A DNA stretch of 64,000 nt from Linyphia triangularis (lineage: Eukaryota > Arthropoda > Arachnida > Araneae > Linyphiidae). The notes below the pieces were generated by a model. That model worked only from the letters and a program-made list of their open reading frames with translations. It was not told where the DNA came from and made no database searches. The stretch lies in assembly GCA_963978545.1 (NCBI GenBank), contig OZ021729.1, positions 81,744,670 through 81,808,669 on the forward strand, given 5' to 3'. The position numbers and the translations under genes are program-made. Below, in pieces: positions 22,438 to 33,768 of the stretch; the first letter of the stretch is position 1; each line of letters opens with the position of its first letter.

Positions 22438-22936
22438 CAAACCTCTTGAACTCAACTTTAATGCCGTGGATTACATTGATCTCATCGACTGGTCAAAGTA
22501 CACCATAACAGAGCCACTGCTTTCAATGCATATAAAAGATATAGAAGTGGAAGATATATGGCGAGAACAGGTTCCTATAACACCATTTGAGAAGTTTCCA
22601 AGTCACACGCAAGGAGTCGAGAGATGTGTTAAACACATATCTGAAGCTTCAACGAAAGTTTGTAGTGATACTGCAAGAGACGATTATATACTGGCTAAGA
22701 TTCAAGCAAGAAGAGAACTTTAAACATTTTGATAAAAAGGGACAATACTATTCTGAAGACTTCACTTTATAAGCATTAGGCCTACTCCTTTTTTACTTTA
22801 TAATATTTTAATTCCTCATTTTCTAAATATGAATAAGTATTATACTACGTAGTAAATATACTTTTTATTTTCAATATGTATATTTTTTATTTTTGTGATT
22901 TTTGAAATGCCATGAGGTGCCATGAGGTGCTCCTTG
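22438..22936 (+). pseudogene. Transposase-like C-terminus, inverted arm 2
   Basis: Plus-strand frame 22,450-22,722 reads ELNFNAVDYIDLIDWSK, then a block FPSHTQGVERCVK and EASTKVCSDTARDDYI, and stops after RREL. This matches arm 1 at 21,597-22,052 in inverted order. The non-coding tail is shared too (GGGACAATACTATTCTGAAG, AAGCATTAGGCCTACTC, TTTTTGAAATGCCATGAGG). The N-terminal three quarters of the protein are missing. Likely dead. Confidence 0.72.
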
Positions 22937-22937
22937 C

Positions 22938-23462
22938 CAGTGGTAGAAGTGGTGAAAAAAAAGTGGAGAGACGCCCAATATTTGATGACAAGTGCTACCC
23001 TCCCCCCCCCCCCTTCTCTCATCTTCAACGATAAATTTTATAATTTTTTAACTTTTAATATTTATACTAACAAGTAAAAGAAGAATTTATACTTCCTAAC
23101 ATTAACATTAAACGAGATTCCAAAATTTATTGTTTATTTTAATGAATATTTGGTGAGTTTTTTTACTTGGAAGTAAGAGATAAAGTAATGATTCAATATA
23201 TTTCATAATAGTATGATATATTTATATATATATACCATAAACAGTTTTAAAGTTTTAAAATGCAAAAATAAATAACTTTTTCTCAGTATCACTACATTTA
23301 ATGGTTAATGTTATTTTTCATTAGTAATTTTTAGGTGGTTTGAGTGCTTTTTAAAAGTGGGGGGATGGATTTCTGTGGTTTTAGAAGTGAGGGGACGCAT
23401 GGGTATTTTCTTGAAAAGTGAGGGGACGCGTCACCCCGTTTCTACCCACATTTCTAGCACTG
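22938..23462. mobile_element. hAT-like element, 525 bp (CAGTGGTAGAAGTG ends), copy 1
   Basis: Begins CAGTGGTAGAAGTGG and ends CCCACATTTCTAGCACTG, an imperfect inverted pair. The interior matches 37,614-38,610 (CCCCCCCCCC tract, AACGATAAATTTTATAATTT, TTACTTGGAAGTAAGAGAT, GCATGGGTATTTTCTTGAAA). The CAGTG terminus is typical of hAT. The octamer duplication is not clear in this copy because the left flank has a local GCCATGAGGT repeat, but the sibling copy shows one. Confidence 0.82.
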
Positions 23463-24190
23463 GGAGTAGCTAAATATTGAGCAACATTGGCGACATTTGT
23501 ATGTGGTTTCTAACTGATCCATTCAAAGTGCTTTGCTTTTCACCCTTAGTTTAACTTTTTCAATACCATTTTGATCAAAATGAATGAAACTTTTTGTGTG
23601 TACTAACTGATCCATTATTCAACAATTCCGTGCTATGCCAATGCTGTTTTTTAAAAATATTTTAGGTAATTGCTCAAAAGATGAAAAGTGTATTTTTTTT
23701 GTCCGTTTTGGATATTTTCAATGGCAGAAGGGCGCGGCTAGATATTCATCAAAATTTTGTTTGTGTTTTAATTGACTTATTAGACAATTTCAAGCTATGC
23801 TAAGATCGATTTTGAAAATAATAATAATAATTTTGGTCCACCCTAACGTTCAATCTGTTACAATTCTGCGACATTTAGGCACATTTTTTGTTCAAAGCAA
23901 GAGGGGCGCGGCTAAATATTGAGCAAAATGGACGAAATTTTGTGTCTGTTCTAACTGACACATTCGGCAACTATTCCATGCTATGCTAGTGCCGGTTTTT
24001 AAAAATCATTTATAAATTTTGCAAAAAATGGCTTAAAAGTGCATTTTTTAAAAACTTTGTTTTAACATTTTCAATGTCAGAGGGGTGCGGCTAGATATTA
24101 AGTAAAATTAATGAAATTTTGAGTGCGATCTAATTGACCAACTTTTCCGCACAATGCCAAAACCGATTTTGAATAAAAGTTTTTTCGACC
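23463..24190. repeat. Degenerate tandem repeat, about 165-185 bp
   Basis: The motif CTAACTGAYCCATT...ATTCCATGCTATGC recurs near 23,606, 23,770, 23,954 and 24,133. The accompanying GCGGCTAGATATT recurs near 23,737, 23,910 and 24,090. Units are heavily diverged. Confidence 0.75.
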
Positions 24191-24522
24191 CACTCTATTG
24201 TGGGAACCAAGTTTACTCAAAGGAGGTATGAATTGAAGAGACAGAGAAATTTTGATTTAATTAAACTCTTTATTAAAGCAATTCAAATATTAAAATTGAT
24301 GAATAAAACTATTAGATTTCAATAAATTATTGAATATGCATAATTAAATGAAAATATATTAATTATTAAAATTAATAATTTATTGTAATTAGTTTATTGT
24401 TAACAATAATGATTAAAATTTTATTAATGATTATATTGTAAAGTTGGGCCAGTATAAATATACGCCCCTGAGTGGAACTCAAAAGAGAAATGTCGGCTAT
24501 ATAGTAGGGTGGGTCGCAAAAA

Positions 24523-24527
<5 letters not shown>

Positions 24528-24592
<65 letters not shown>
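24528..24592. repeat. (TA)n microsatellite
   Basis: About 32 TA dinucleotides following an A-run. The open frames of alternating Tyr and Ile across it are artefacts. Confidence 0.95.
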
Positions 24593-24595
<3 letters not shown>

Positions 24596-24915
24596 AAAAA
24601 TATTTTTGAAACGCATGAAGGGAAAAAAGTTGATACACATCTTGATAAGAAAAACTGTAAAAAATAAATAAAAATATCTTCCGATCACGCATTCAGATCA
24701 AAGTTTGGAGAAAATACAAAAAATAACTATTTTTATAAATTTCTAAACATTGTATATTTGAAAGCCAATAGTTTGCAATGTGTAGTGAAAGGGGGGTATA
24801 ACGCTAGAAAGCACTATTCTATACATTTTTAAACATATATTAATAATTAAAAATATTCAAAAATACATTTTTTTGTTAAAATAAAAAGTGATTATTCTAT
24901 AAAATAGATACTAAC

Positions 24916-25634
24916 GTTATTTTTTTTTTTTTTTTTTTCATATTTTTGTTAAAAATGTTTTATTTACTTTAAGCATTCACTTCAAAGTTTTGAACAAATA
25001 CAATACTTACCTTTTTTCCCATCAATTTGTAGAATACACCAATTACTAAATTATCGACGTACATTAGTTTGTATTGTATGGAATGAAAAATGAAGTAGAT
25101 AGAATTTGGAAAAAAAAAAAAAAAAAATCAAATTAGTAATTATTCAATAATAATCGTACGCGCATAGCCTTTGAAACATTGATAAAAGCTGTGTTTTGGC
25201 GGATTTCAATCTGGAGAGGCCTTTCTCGTGGTGCCTCCTCTTCCTTCGAAGCTCATAAACTTACTTGCTTATTCATTGGATCATAGCGTACATGGCTGTG
25301 ACTGCCATTAATACTGGCTGGAAAAAATCTGACACAATAAATTGCACGTAGGAGACCACTACATTGGGATATATGCCTCCTATACTCTAATGAATTACCA
25401 TTCAGCGGCCTATTTAAACACGTAGATAGTACTACAACAGGACCAACATCTTTCAGTGATATCAAATTGAAGATTCATAGATCAAAATTTAAAGAACTGT
25501 GAAAAATTTCCCTCGACTGATTTTTTACGTGTTGAATGTTCAATTCCTCGAGCTAAGATGAAAGTACTGAGCTCAGATCAGTTATATCTTGATATTTTTG
25601 CAGCGATTAACATCAGGCCAATGACTTGGCAGCT
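24916..25634. other. Interior of the 4.2-kb element, no readable coding
   Basis: Contains a T-run at 24,920-24,939 and an A-run at 25,111-25,127. 25,250-25,600 is more GC-balanced and may be decayed coding sequence of the same gene, but I could not read it confidently. Confidence 0.4.
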
Positions 25635-26138
25635 CGCAAACCCAATCCCCTTCCACACTCCAGAGGGCTAACAACAGAAAACAGAGTACTAAGACTATAT
25701 GTGAGTGAATGTAAACCATCGGATGAACTCAGGCAAGTGGTATTCTTTATTTTAAATTGTTACATGCCACATTGATTTTGAATTTAAAAAAAAAAAGTTA
25801 ATTTTCTGAAGTACCCAATGCCATATATGAGACAATTCGATTGTCTCGATACCTCCCTGAATATTTACTGGAAGTTTTAAACTAGGTAATTGAACGAAAT
25901 GCTTCCTTCCCTCACCCAAAATTTTTAATTTCGGCAATGATTTTGTACAAAAGGAGAGATGTAAGAGAACTGGTGCGTCGGTTTTTGAAATCTCGAGAAC
26001 TTTCCTACAGAAAGACAATCAGGCATTTCAAGGCAACCAAATTTAACTTTATTGCCTCTGATTACGTGGACACAATTAATTGGAATGCTTGTAAAAGGAC
26101 TCCTCCTTTGTTAAGAGTAACAAACGAACATTTGTTAG
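25635..26138 (+). pseudogene. Transposase-like protein fragment (SRGLTTENRVLRLYVS block)
   Basis: A plus-strand frame gives PHSRGLTTENRVLRLYVSE and then a stop near 25,778. After further stops and shifts a second frame (25,937-26,138) gives MILYKRRDVRELVRRFLKSR, FNFIASDYVDTINWNACK and PPLLRVTNEHLL. The order HSR-x-LTT-x-NR-x-LRLYVS, then RN-x-x-x-HP, then DVREL-x-x-R-x-LKSR, then F-x-x-x-DY-x-x-x-I-x-W is one I recall from a multicopy arthropod family; its usual C-terminal HTQ...ERCVK block is what survives at 21.6-22.7 kb. The CATGGGCGCC element interrupts it straight after NEHLL. Frameshifts and stops make it non-functional. Function beyond transposon association is unknown to me. Confidence 0.65.
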
Positions 26139-27878
26139 CATGGGCGCCCCCAGGAGGGTGCAAGGGGGTGCACTTTCAACCCCCTAGATTTTGATAATAA
26201 AATTCTTTTAAAAGCTATAAATTCACAGGAAATAATCAAATGTTATTTTTAAAATATTTTTCGTTGTTATGATGTGCATTAGTAATTGTTTCTATTTAAG
26301 TTTTCTAGTTTTTTTTATTGTTGAATATTGCACTTTTGTTGGCAACAATATGGCGCTTGGTGGATTATTATGGAGGAACATATTTTGAATTCAATAGCAG
26401 AAGTTATAATTTTATCTTTAATTGTGAGATCTGTTTTAATCACTCAATTCCCTGAAAGGTTTAGATTTTATATTATTACCCATCTGATACCATGATACCT
26501 ATTTCCAGAATTCGGTTGATTAACGATTAGCACTTAAATCGAATTGTATAGGAAATTCTTCAACTATATATATATATATATATTTTGATGATCGACTCGT
26601 TTTGATGATCCGTAATGGTATCTGAATTGGTTAACGAATAATTAGTTTTGCATTTTTTACAGAAAAAAACTTCTAATATTGTTCATTTTTACTCTAGCTG
26701 TCTCGATTATTTTCTATTTCACTTAATAAATGACACACAAAGACACTAAGTTAAGAAAAGCATCTTTTGTGTAATGCTCTAAAGTAACATTTTATTAGAA
26801 AGAAGCCACACAATTATGGTATTATTTTTTATACTTGGCATATTTTTACTTTTTCCTTGAATTTTTGGCTGAGAGAACGAATTTTTTTTTTTTTTTTATC
26901 GGCGACATGGGATTTATTAGAAAAAAATACGAGAAAAAATCAGTAAGCACAATTTGAACATTTCAGTAGAGAGGTAAAGGGCGGGAGGTCTGAATTATTT
27001 CCGGTGTTAAATTCCTAGAAATTTATTGCTTTTGGAAATGACTGAGATACTGAATTCTATTTTAGATTTCGGTTGGGTATTTCGTAGAATGGGACCAAGG
27101 TTTTCGCTTTATTTTTGTATGTACATGTTTCTTTCATTGCAGAAAAAAAAACCACTAATATTTTGAGCCTTTTTGCGTATTTTATCAGAGTACAGATGCA
27201 GCGTAAATGGTTGAGAACTAGTTGTTGTGCCTCGTGTTTAATATGACTTAACATGTTTAGACTTTGTTATTTTATAAAATAGTACAACAGTGAACACTAA
27301 AAATTAATTTGTGCCACGGATTTCCTCGATTCGCACAATCACACCTCAGGTTTATTTCTCTTTAGTTCAACTTCACTTCCGCAAATATATTCTGCGTGAA
27401 ATTTCAAAAGACCAAGAAAGAAAGAAACTATTTAGGAAAAACCGAGGTAAGCTTTAATTTTGACATTTCGAAAATAAAAAGCACTATTCTACAATTTTCA
27501 ATGCTTATCCATGCAAATGTGTTCTGCAAATCCCAAACAATATAAATTTAGAGCTAAAATTTTCCAATTTTTTTTCTACAATGACACACAAGATACTCTT
27601 CAAATGTAATAATTTTGGTTCAGCATTTGAACTAATAGCGAGAAATTCATTCTGTGACTTTTAGTTTTAAAATTTTTATTTAGTATTCATTTTAATTAAA
27701 AAAAAAATATATAGTTTTTAAGCAATTAAAATGAGTGAAAAATGTAAATAATTCAAATTAAAAAAAAAAAAGAAAAAAAGAAGTAATTTATGTTGTCATA
27801 TATGAACGATGAAAAATTGTATAGCACCCAGTGAAATGTATCTGCACCCTCCTGCAAATAATCCAGGGGGCGCCCATG
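26139..27878. mobile_element. Nested TIR element, ends CATGGGCGCCCCC, 1.74 kb
   Basis: The left end CATGGGCGCCCCCAGGAGGG and right end (complement CATGGGCGCCCCCTGGATTA) form a short TIR. The subterminal GGAGGGTGCA is also shared between the two ends. Flanks are TTTGTTAG and CTTGTTGA, a 5-of-8 match that could be a decayed octamer. The interior is very AT-rich with no transposase seen. It splits the older transposase-like frame. Confidence 0.75.
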
Positions 27879-28371
27879 CTTGTTGATAAAGACTGGCGCA
27901 TCCGAGGTAGCACATCTGTATTGGAGGAAACAGGGGAAGACTGGAAGATTGGCTAGTCTGGCCGAGTATAGTTCCAAAATACGCGATTTTTCAACAAGCA
28001 ACAAGTCAAAACCATCACATAGTTTTATTTCTCATAAATGCAATATCCCAAGTTTAAAACTGTGCATCGACGAATCAAAACCTCTTCTATATTTTATCCA
28101 GAATTGTGCGGGATTGGCAAATAGTGTTTCCAACGACAGATTCACAAAGTTCCATATAGGGACTGGCCTATGTCTGGCGAAATTGACCTGTGTGTTTATG
28201 CTACTAGGGACCACTGAAATCAGACTTCAACTCGTTTCCTTATCACTCACAAGCTGTGGAACTCTAATGTAGAGAGACAAGACAAAAAATGGGTGGCGCT
28301 GACGAAAAAGACGATAGGACAACACTTCTTTAAAAAAAAAAGAAAAAAAGATCTATAAGAAATAACATTAG
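27879..28371 (+). other. Open frame of unknown nature in the 4.2-kb element
   Basis: A 130-codon frame (27,880-28,272) begins within the CATGGGCGCC element flank and reads through YWRKQGKTGRLASLAEYSSK and IHSFI-like segments. I do not recognise it. Its start lies exactly where the nested element ended, so the ATG is probably fortuitous. It could be decayed coding sequence of the host element. Confidence 0.3.
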
Positions 28372-28735
28372 TTCCCATTTTACAGAAAAATCATTATTTC
28401 TTACAAAAAATGTTACTTTTAAGTATTTTTAATTATTAATATCTGTTTTAAAAATGCATAAAATAGTGTTTTCCTGTGTTATACCACCCTTTTACTACAC
28501 ATTGCGAATAATTGCCTTTCAAATATATATGACGTTTAGAAATTTAAAAAATTTTATGAAAAATAGTTATTTTTTGTATTTTCTGCAAACTTTGAGGTGA
28601 ATGCGCTATCGGAAGATATTATTTTATTTTTTTTTTCTATTTTTTTTTACAATTTTACTTATCAAGACGTTTATCAACTTTTTTCATCTCATCCGTTTTA
28701 AAAATAAAAAAATATATTTTTTTTAACCCCTCTAC

Positions 28736-29034
28736 TGTATAGGTGAGTATAAAGTACACCGAAGTAAAGTACCTACTAGAATATAGTGCCTATTATAATA
28801 TGTGCTGAAAAACTGTTCACAGTAATGGATACAGGAATAAATCTTCAGCATATTAATTTACTGTGTTTAGTGGGAATTTTGGTTTATATATTTTCTGTCG
28901 TGTATCTATGATGAACCAGTACTTCCGCGCATTGTTGAAAGAGATTGCATTTTTCATTCCTTTCGCTAAACTTGATAAGAGAGCGTAGCCCGTTACAAGA
29001 GAAACTCAGCGGGGCGTATTTTAAGCTCGACTGC
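28736..29034. other. No feature recognised
   Basis: AT-rich spacer between the 4.2-kb element and the minisatellite. Confidence 0.4.
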
Positions 29035-29370
29035 ACTGGTCTCTGACTACAACTTCTGGCCACTGACTACAACTTCTGGCCACTGACTACAACATCTGGA
29101 CTGACTTTTGGCCACTGATTAACTATATAACTTCTGGACTGACTTCTGGCCACTGCAACTTACTACAACTTCTGGCCACTGATCTGCAACAACAACAACA
29201 GCTTCTGGCCACTGATCTGACTACAATAACAACAGCTTCTGGCCACTGACTACAACTTTTGGACTGACTTCTGGCCACTGATCAACTATAACTTCTAGAC
29301 TGACTTCTGGCCACTACGACTAACTACAACTTCTGGCTACTGAACTCTTCTACAACTTCTGGCACGGTTT
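29035..29370. repeat. Minisatellite, core GACTACAACTTCTGGCCACT
   Basis: About 14 variable units built from GACTACAACTTCTGGCCACT, alternating with GGACTGACTTCTGGCCACTG and CAACAACAACAGCTTCTGGC. Unit length varies from 20 to about 45 bp. No open frame runs the full length of the array. Confidence 0.9.
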
Positions 29371-30590
29371 CTGCTCTGCAAGCAGATGAAGCCAAACGAA
29401 TACTTTTTTCCATTCATGCTATGTAATTTGCTCATGGTTATGAACACATTCTAACTAGTTGCTTATGGTTATGAACACATTCTAACTAGTTTTTTTTTGG
29501 GAGGGGTGGGGGGATGGGGAGGGGAGAGTTGTTAATATAGATATCCATGGTGATTATTAAGCCTTCTTCGGCAACCAAGCATGCACTATCTAGAGGTTGC
29601 TATTAGAGCTCAATGGCAAAAGCCTCAGCGTTCGAGGTCTGGTGAGCGTTAGCGAGCAAGGAACGACAGTGTAGTCAGAAGTAGTATTTTAATACCAAAC
29701 TGTTGTTTTCCCCACACCAATATTTTGACACAGTGCCTTTCTTAGTACTTTTAGATGTGCATAACATTTTTTTTTTTAAAGTTCTATTGATATTTAAATA
29801 GGTAAAAAATATTATTTAAATGTGTTATGTCCGAAATGCATTGAGAAAAACAGTCAATCTAAGATTTTAAACCCGACATGTGGTAACACTGGCGAAGCGA
29901 AGCTCCCGAATTTACATTATTCTAAACAAAAATATTGCTAATTTTGAGCAGTTTTTTTTTTCCGAAATATGTTTAGTCTATTTTGTACGCACGATGTTAG
30001 CATATGTATCGGATGGCATAGCCACGATGTTAGCGCAGGTAGGGTGGAGCATAGGTATGCAGAATATGCATCGTATACAACAAATCTTACCTAATGACAC
30101 TTATCCGTTTCTATGATGCCGTGGCTATGTATATAGTGATCACTTTATTGCCCGTTGCACCCAGGGGTCAATCAAAGAGGGGCACCTGTGGCTTGAGATG
30201 TTGTGCCTTTCGGCGTCGGGGCCAACACCTCACGTCACGTGATGCGCCCTCAATCACGTGACAGCACCAATTACTCGGAGATGGGCGCCGCCCCGCTGTT
30301 TTAGGACCCCCCCCCCTTATTTGAATTCCAGGGATCGGCCCTTCTGTGAGTTGGCAGGTAGCATGAAACGAATTTGGCTCTGTCAGGTGGTTGTATGGAA
30401 TTTTTTTTTCCTTAGTTGGTTGGTTATATTGTGCACAAGCAACGTAGCACAGGCATTCTAAAGAGGTATGCCTTCCGGGAGGTGTTTTAAGGAGGTAGGC
30501 ATCACATGTGTGCCTCGGAAGATTCTCACCAGGCAGGCCAAAAAAGTAAAGAAAGAAGAAAAAAAAAGAAAAAAAAATTCCATATAAATA
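29371..30590. other. No gene; Helitron-like scrap near 29.6 kb
   Basis: 29,640-29,662 contains GTGAGCGTTAGCGAGCAAGG, the subterminal motif of the complete Helitron, without a terminal hairpin. A G-run and a C-run lie near 29,500 and 30,307. Small open frames are unrecognised. Confidence 0.4.
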
Positions 30591-31345
30591 TCTATTTAAT
30601 AGGCAATACGTTTTTTGGGGTTAGTCCGTCCGCCTAAACTACTCAACCAATTTCAATGATCAAGGTGTCATTTTAAAGGAAATAAGCTGTAGATTTGCCA
30701 AAACGTGCCAAAATAATTTATTAACACTTTATTAATTAGTTAAATTTCAATATTTTTCATCATTAAGCTACTACAAAGCCTCAATGATTTTGAATATAAG
30801 AATGGCAACATCCTTAAGTAAACAAATCCGCTGCTCGGGGGTTCAACCAACCAACCAACCAACCGTTGCTAATTTTAAAGCTATCCTTACGTATGTAAAC
30901 AACAAACCCGTTGCTAATTTTAAAGCTCTTTTTAAACTCTTCTTTTCAAAGTAGATTTTTTCTGTTTTTCTGAAGCATTTTTGTATTAGAGTAATTATTA
31001 TTTTGAAGTATTTCTATCCAGAAAATGCTTCGCGTTGGACGTCGTTCTCTAACGGGGCGACTTATCAGAATAAATAAAAGATATTGGGACTTCAATGTAA
31101 GGGCATAACTAATGAAGTTTTAAGTCAGAATGTTGGCGGATAGTATATTTAACTTTCTATTATGAAACTTGCAATTTGGGTGTTTTCTTTATTAGGCCTT
31201 CCATTAAAGTTATTAAAATTTGGTTACATTTTTTATGGCTGGCAAACCTATTCGAGCGCAGCAAGATGTTTTAACCACAAATCCGAGCGCAGCGAGGTGT
31301 TTGGGGGTTGGCGAGCGTTAGCGAGCAGGGGGCGAAGCCCCCTAG
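30591..31345 (+). mobile_element. Non-autonomous Helitron, both ends present
   Basis: Starts TCTATTTAATAGGCAATACG directly after an A and ends with the hairpin GGGGGCGAAGCCCCC overlapping CTAG, directly before a T. This A|TC...CTRR|T arrangement with a GC-rich hairpin just inside the 3' end is diagnostic of Helitrons. The subterminal GGCGAGCGTTAGCGAGCA repeats a GCGAGC motif. No Rep or helicase coding at 755 bp. The same 5' end recurs at 63,730 to the window edge. Confidence 0.92.
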
Positions 31346-31466
31346 TACGGTTTAAACTGAATAGAGCGTAAAAATGTCTTTCTAATATTTGGAACTGTTC
31401 ATATATATACTAGTGTTTTGAATATCAGCTATCAGGTCGCACTCTAAATTATCTGAGTTCGTTTCA

Positions 31467-31642
31467 GCCGACCAAACGGTATAGTGGTTAGCATACTAGC
31501 TTCTAGACAGCTAGGTTGCGGGCAAGGTTGCGTGTAAGGCATGGGTGTTTGTAAATGTATGTTGGCTTGTCAAATGACGAATGTTTCGGCACATTATAGC
31601 CATCGTGTTGCTGACGACGCCAGATAATCTGAAAACAACCAA
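31467..31642 (+). mobile_element. tRNA-derived SINE, copy 8
   Basis: Forward copy flanked by CTGAGTTCGTTTCA on both sides. Its B-box region is damaged (GGTTGCGGGCAAGGTTGCGT), so it could no longer be transcribed from its own promoter. Confidence 0.94.
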
Positions 31643-32509
31643 CTGAGTTCGTTTCAAAACTACTAGTTACATTACATATGATTTTTTTTTTTAAGAATAT
31701 GCCTGGGAAATGTGTAAGGATTTTTTTAATCCCCCCCCCCCCCCATCCACAGGAATGAAAGTCTAGTTACGGCCTTGATTTAAAGCAATACTTGGGCATA
31801 TACTGTGGCTGAAAAAATTAATTATTAGGTGATGCAATAATTGGATGAAGATCAATCTTAAGCTTATAACTCTCGCATAAGAATTTACATTAAGACAATT
31901 TTATAAAAATAATCTCCAATATAAACAAAGTTCATTCAAATGAAATCTAAATTTTTTTAAATATCGCACTTAGAAAAATGCAGAATAGTAACACTACTGC
32001 TACTACTAATAATTATAATAGCAACAACAATAATAATGATAACTGCAACAACAACTATAATTATAGTACTTTTTGCTACATTTCGCGAGATACTTCCTTA
32101 CAACTGCCGACAAGAGAGCTGTCGAAACTAGTAAGGCCATTTAAAATCTACCGATCATTCAGTGACCAAAATGATTTAAACAAAACCCAAATATTTACAT
32201 AAACAGCACGATGAATTTATTTATGTAATCCAAAGAATTAAGGCATCCTGAAAGCTATACTGATGCATCAAAATTATAAAAGCTGTAACTTTATCACCAG
32301 TAAGAGCTAAAATTATGGAACAACTCTTAGAAACCTTTTAAATATACAAACTATCAGAAGAATTTAGCTATTTTGTGTAGATTTTAATCTGAGAAGTAAA
32401 TAATATTAGTTTGTGTTTACTATTAATGTAATCCTTTATCTCAGTTATTTACTTTTGAAATAGCATAGAATAATGTTTTTCCTAAAATCGAACATCATTC
32501 TGATTTTTT
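31643..32509. other. No gene; Asn-rich frame from AAT/AAC repeat
   Basis: A C-run sits at about 31,732-31,744. The 74-codon frame at 31,978-32,202 is driven by an AAY/ACT trinucleotide stretch and shows no other feature. Confidence 0.4.
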
Positions 32510-32765
32510 TTTTATGGAATGAGCCAAGAGTTGACAATAAATATTACGTCATCAGTGATTTAATATGTATCGCCAACTTGGCTCATTTTTAAAAGATGTA
32601 AGCATTTGGCACCGGAAAATGGAAATCGTCTCACCCTTTCTAATTGAAAATTAAACAGCGATGGGTTACCAAATAAAAATAATAATAAAAAATGCTCATT
32701 ATTTGGTCATCGGATTTAGTAGAACTCATTGAAAGTCATCAAATTAAAAAGAAATATTTTAACAG
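32510..32765. repeat. Diverged partial relative of the foldback at 34,197
   Basis: Shares ACGTCATCAGTGATTTAAT, GCCAACTTGGCTC, TTAATTGAAAATTAAA-type and AATGCTCATTATTTGG landmarks with 34,430-34,580. Confidence 0.65.
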
Positions 32766-33555
32766 ATCGAAAAGAAAAATAAGTTAATCATTAAATCACT
32801 GCAGGATGAGTGGTTCATATGTTTTATTTAATAATTAATATCACCACATAAAGTTAAAATTGGCTGGAATATTTTTAAAAGATATTTCAAGAGAGCAATA
32901 TGAGCTCGGCTTATTTGCTTTAAAAAAATATACTTCCAACAAAACAAAACTAAAATTCACAGTCTGGAACGTAACCGTACTGTCACAAGGCCACAGCCTT
33001 AATTATATATATATATATATTTTTTAATAAATATTCTTGCCCATACAGCAGCCACGAGCCAACAAACACTGTCGAAGCCTGTTTATCACACTGCATGATA
33101 ACCCCTTCTTGCCCAAAGAAAGAAAAGAAAAAAGAAACCTTGGAAGCTGTCATCGCGTCTTATCGTTAATGGGATCCTCAAATAAACAAATTAAAGCGCC
33201 CGGGACGAGATAGCGATCCCTCGTGCCAAAGGTCCGGGGGAAAAAAAAAGCACGAGTTTTGTTGTGGTTCATTAACGGACCACGAACGGGCGAGCAGTGT
33301 CAAAACGAGCATTCTTTCCGGGAAGTGGTAAATCTGTTGGCGCGTCCATTTTTGGAGATATCGGAGGAAATAATCTGTTGAACATGGGAACTTTTTAATT
33401 TCTTGACGTAAACACCGGAGGTCGGATAACGCGCTGCAACTTTTTTTTTTCTGGAAAAAAGGAAAAAAAAAAAATGCTGATTATTTTTACGAGTGCAAGT
33501 GACTTAGTACGTAGAAATGTTGGGATTAGCTTGAATTTGAATGGGGGGAGAGTTT
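32766..33555. other. No feature recognised
   Basis: Contains a short (TA)n run near 33,005 and A-runs. 33,100-33,420 has more balanced composition but no readable gene. Confidence 0.35.
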
Positions 33556-33768
33556 CAGTAAAGCTGGATTTACAAACTTCCATTCGGGGTTTCCTGCTTA
33601 GATCGCCAGTCTGTGACGTCACCTGGTCACTGGTTCCAGTAAATAAAGCATTTTCTATTTATTGGCGCCGCGACTCTCGTCATCCAATCACGTGCCCTCT
33701 CCCATCATCACCAACAGGTGGCGCTGGGGTCACTTAGCTGACAGCGTCACTGAACTGGCTATTCAAAC

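Larger units (their letters stand above)
24500..28735. mobile_element. 4.2-kb element with approx. 320-bp inverted termini
   Basis: The left arm 24,600-24,915 and right arm 28,372-28,710 are inverted copies of each other (for example AATAGTGCTTTCTAGCGTTA complement against AATAGTGTTTTCCTGTGTTA; CACTACACATTGC matched in TACTACACATTGC). Outer ends are roughly TATAGTAGGGTGGGT and the complement of AACCCCTCTACTGTA. An alternating (TA)n tract 24,528-24,592 has expanded in the left terminus. The interior carries a decayed transposase-like frame (25,635-26,130) and a nested element (26,139-27,878). Superfamily not assigned. Confidence 0.75.

Noticed and set aside
24372..24692. Frames with long Tyr-Ile alternation
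   Set aside because: Translation of the (TA)n microsatellite.
31978..32202. Asn-rich protein
   Set aside because: Driven by an AAY trinucleotide stretch; no conserved segment beyond it.
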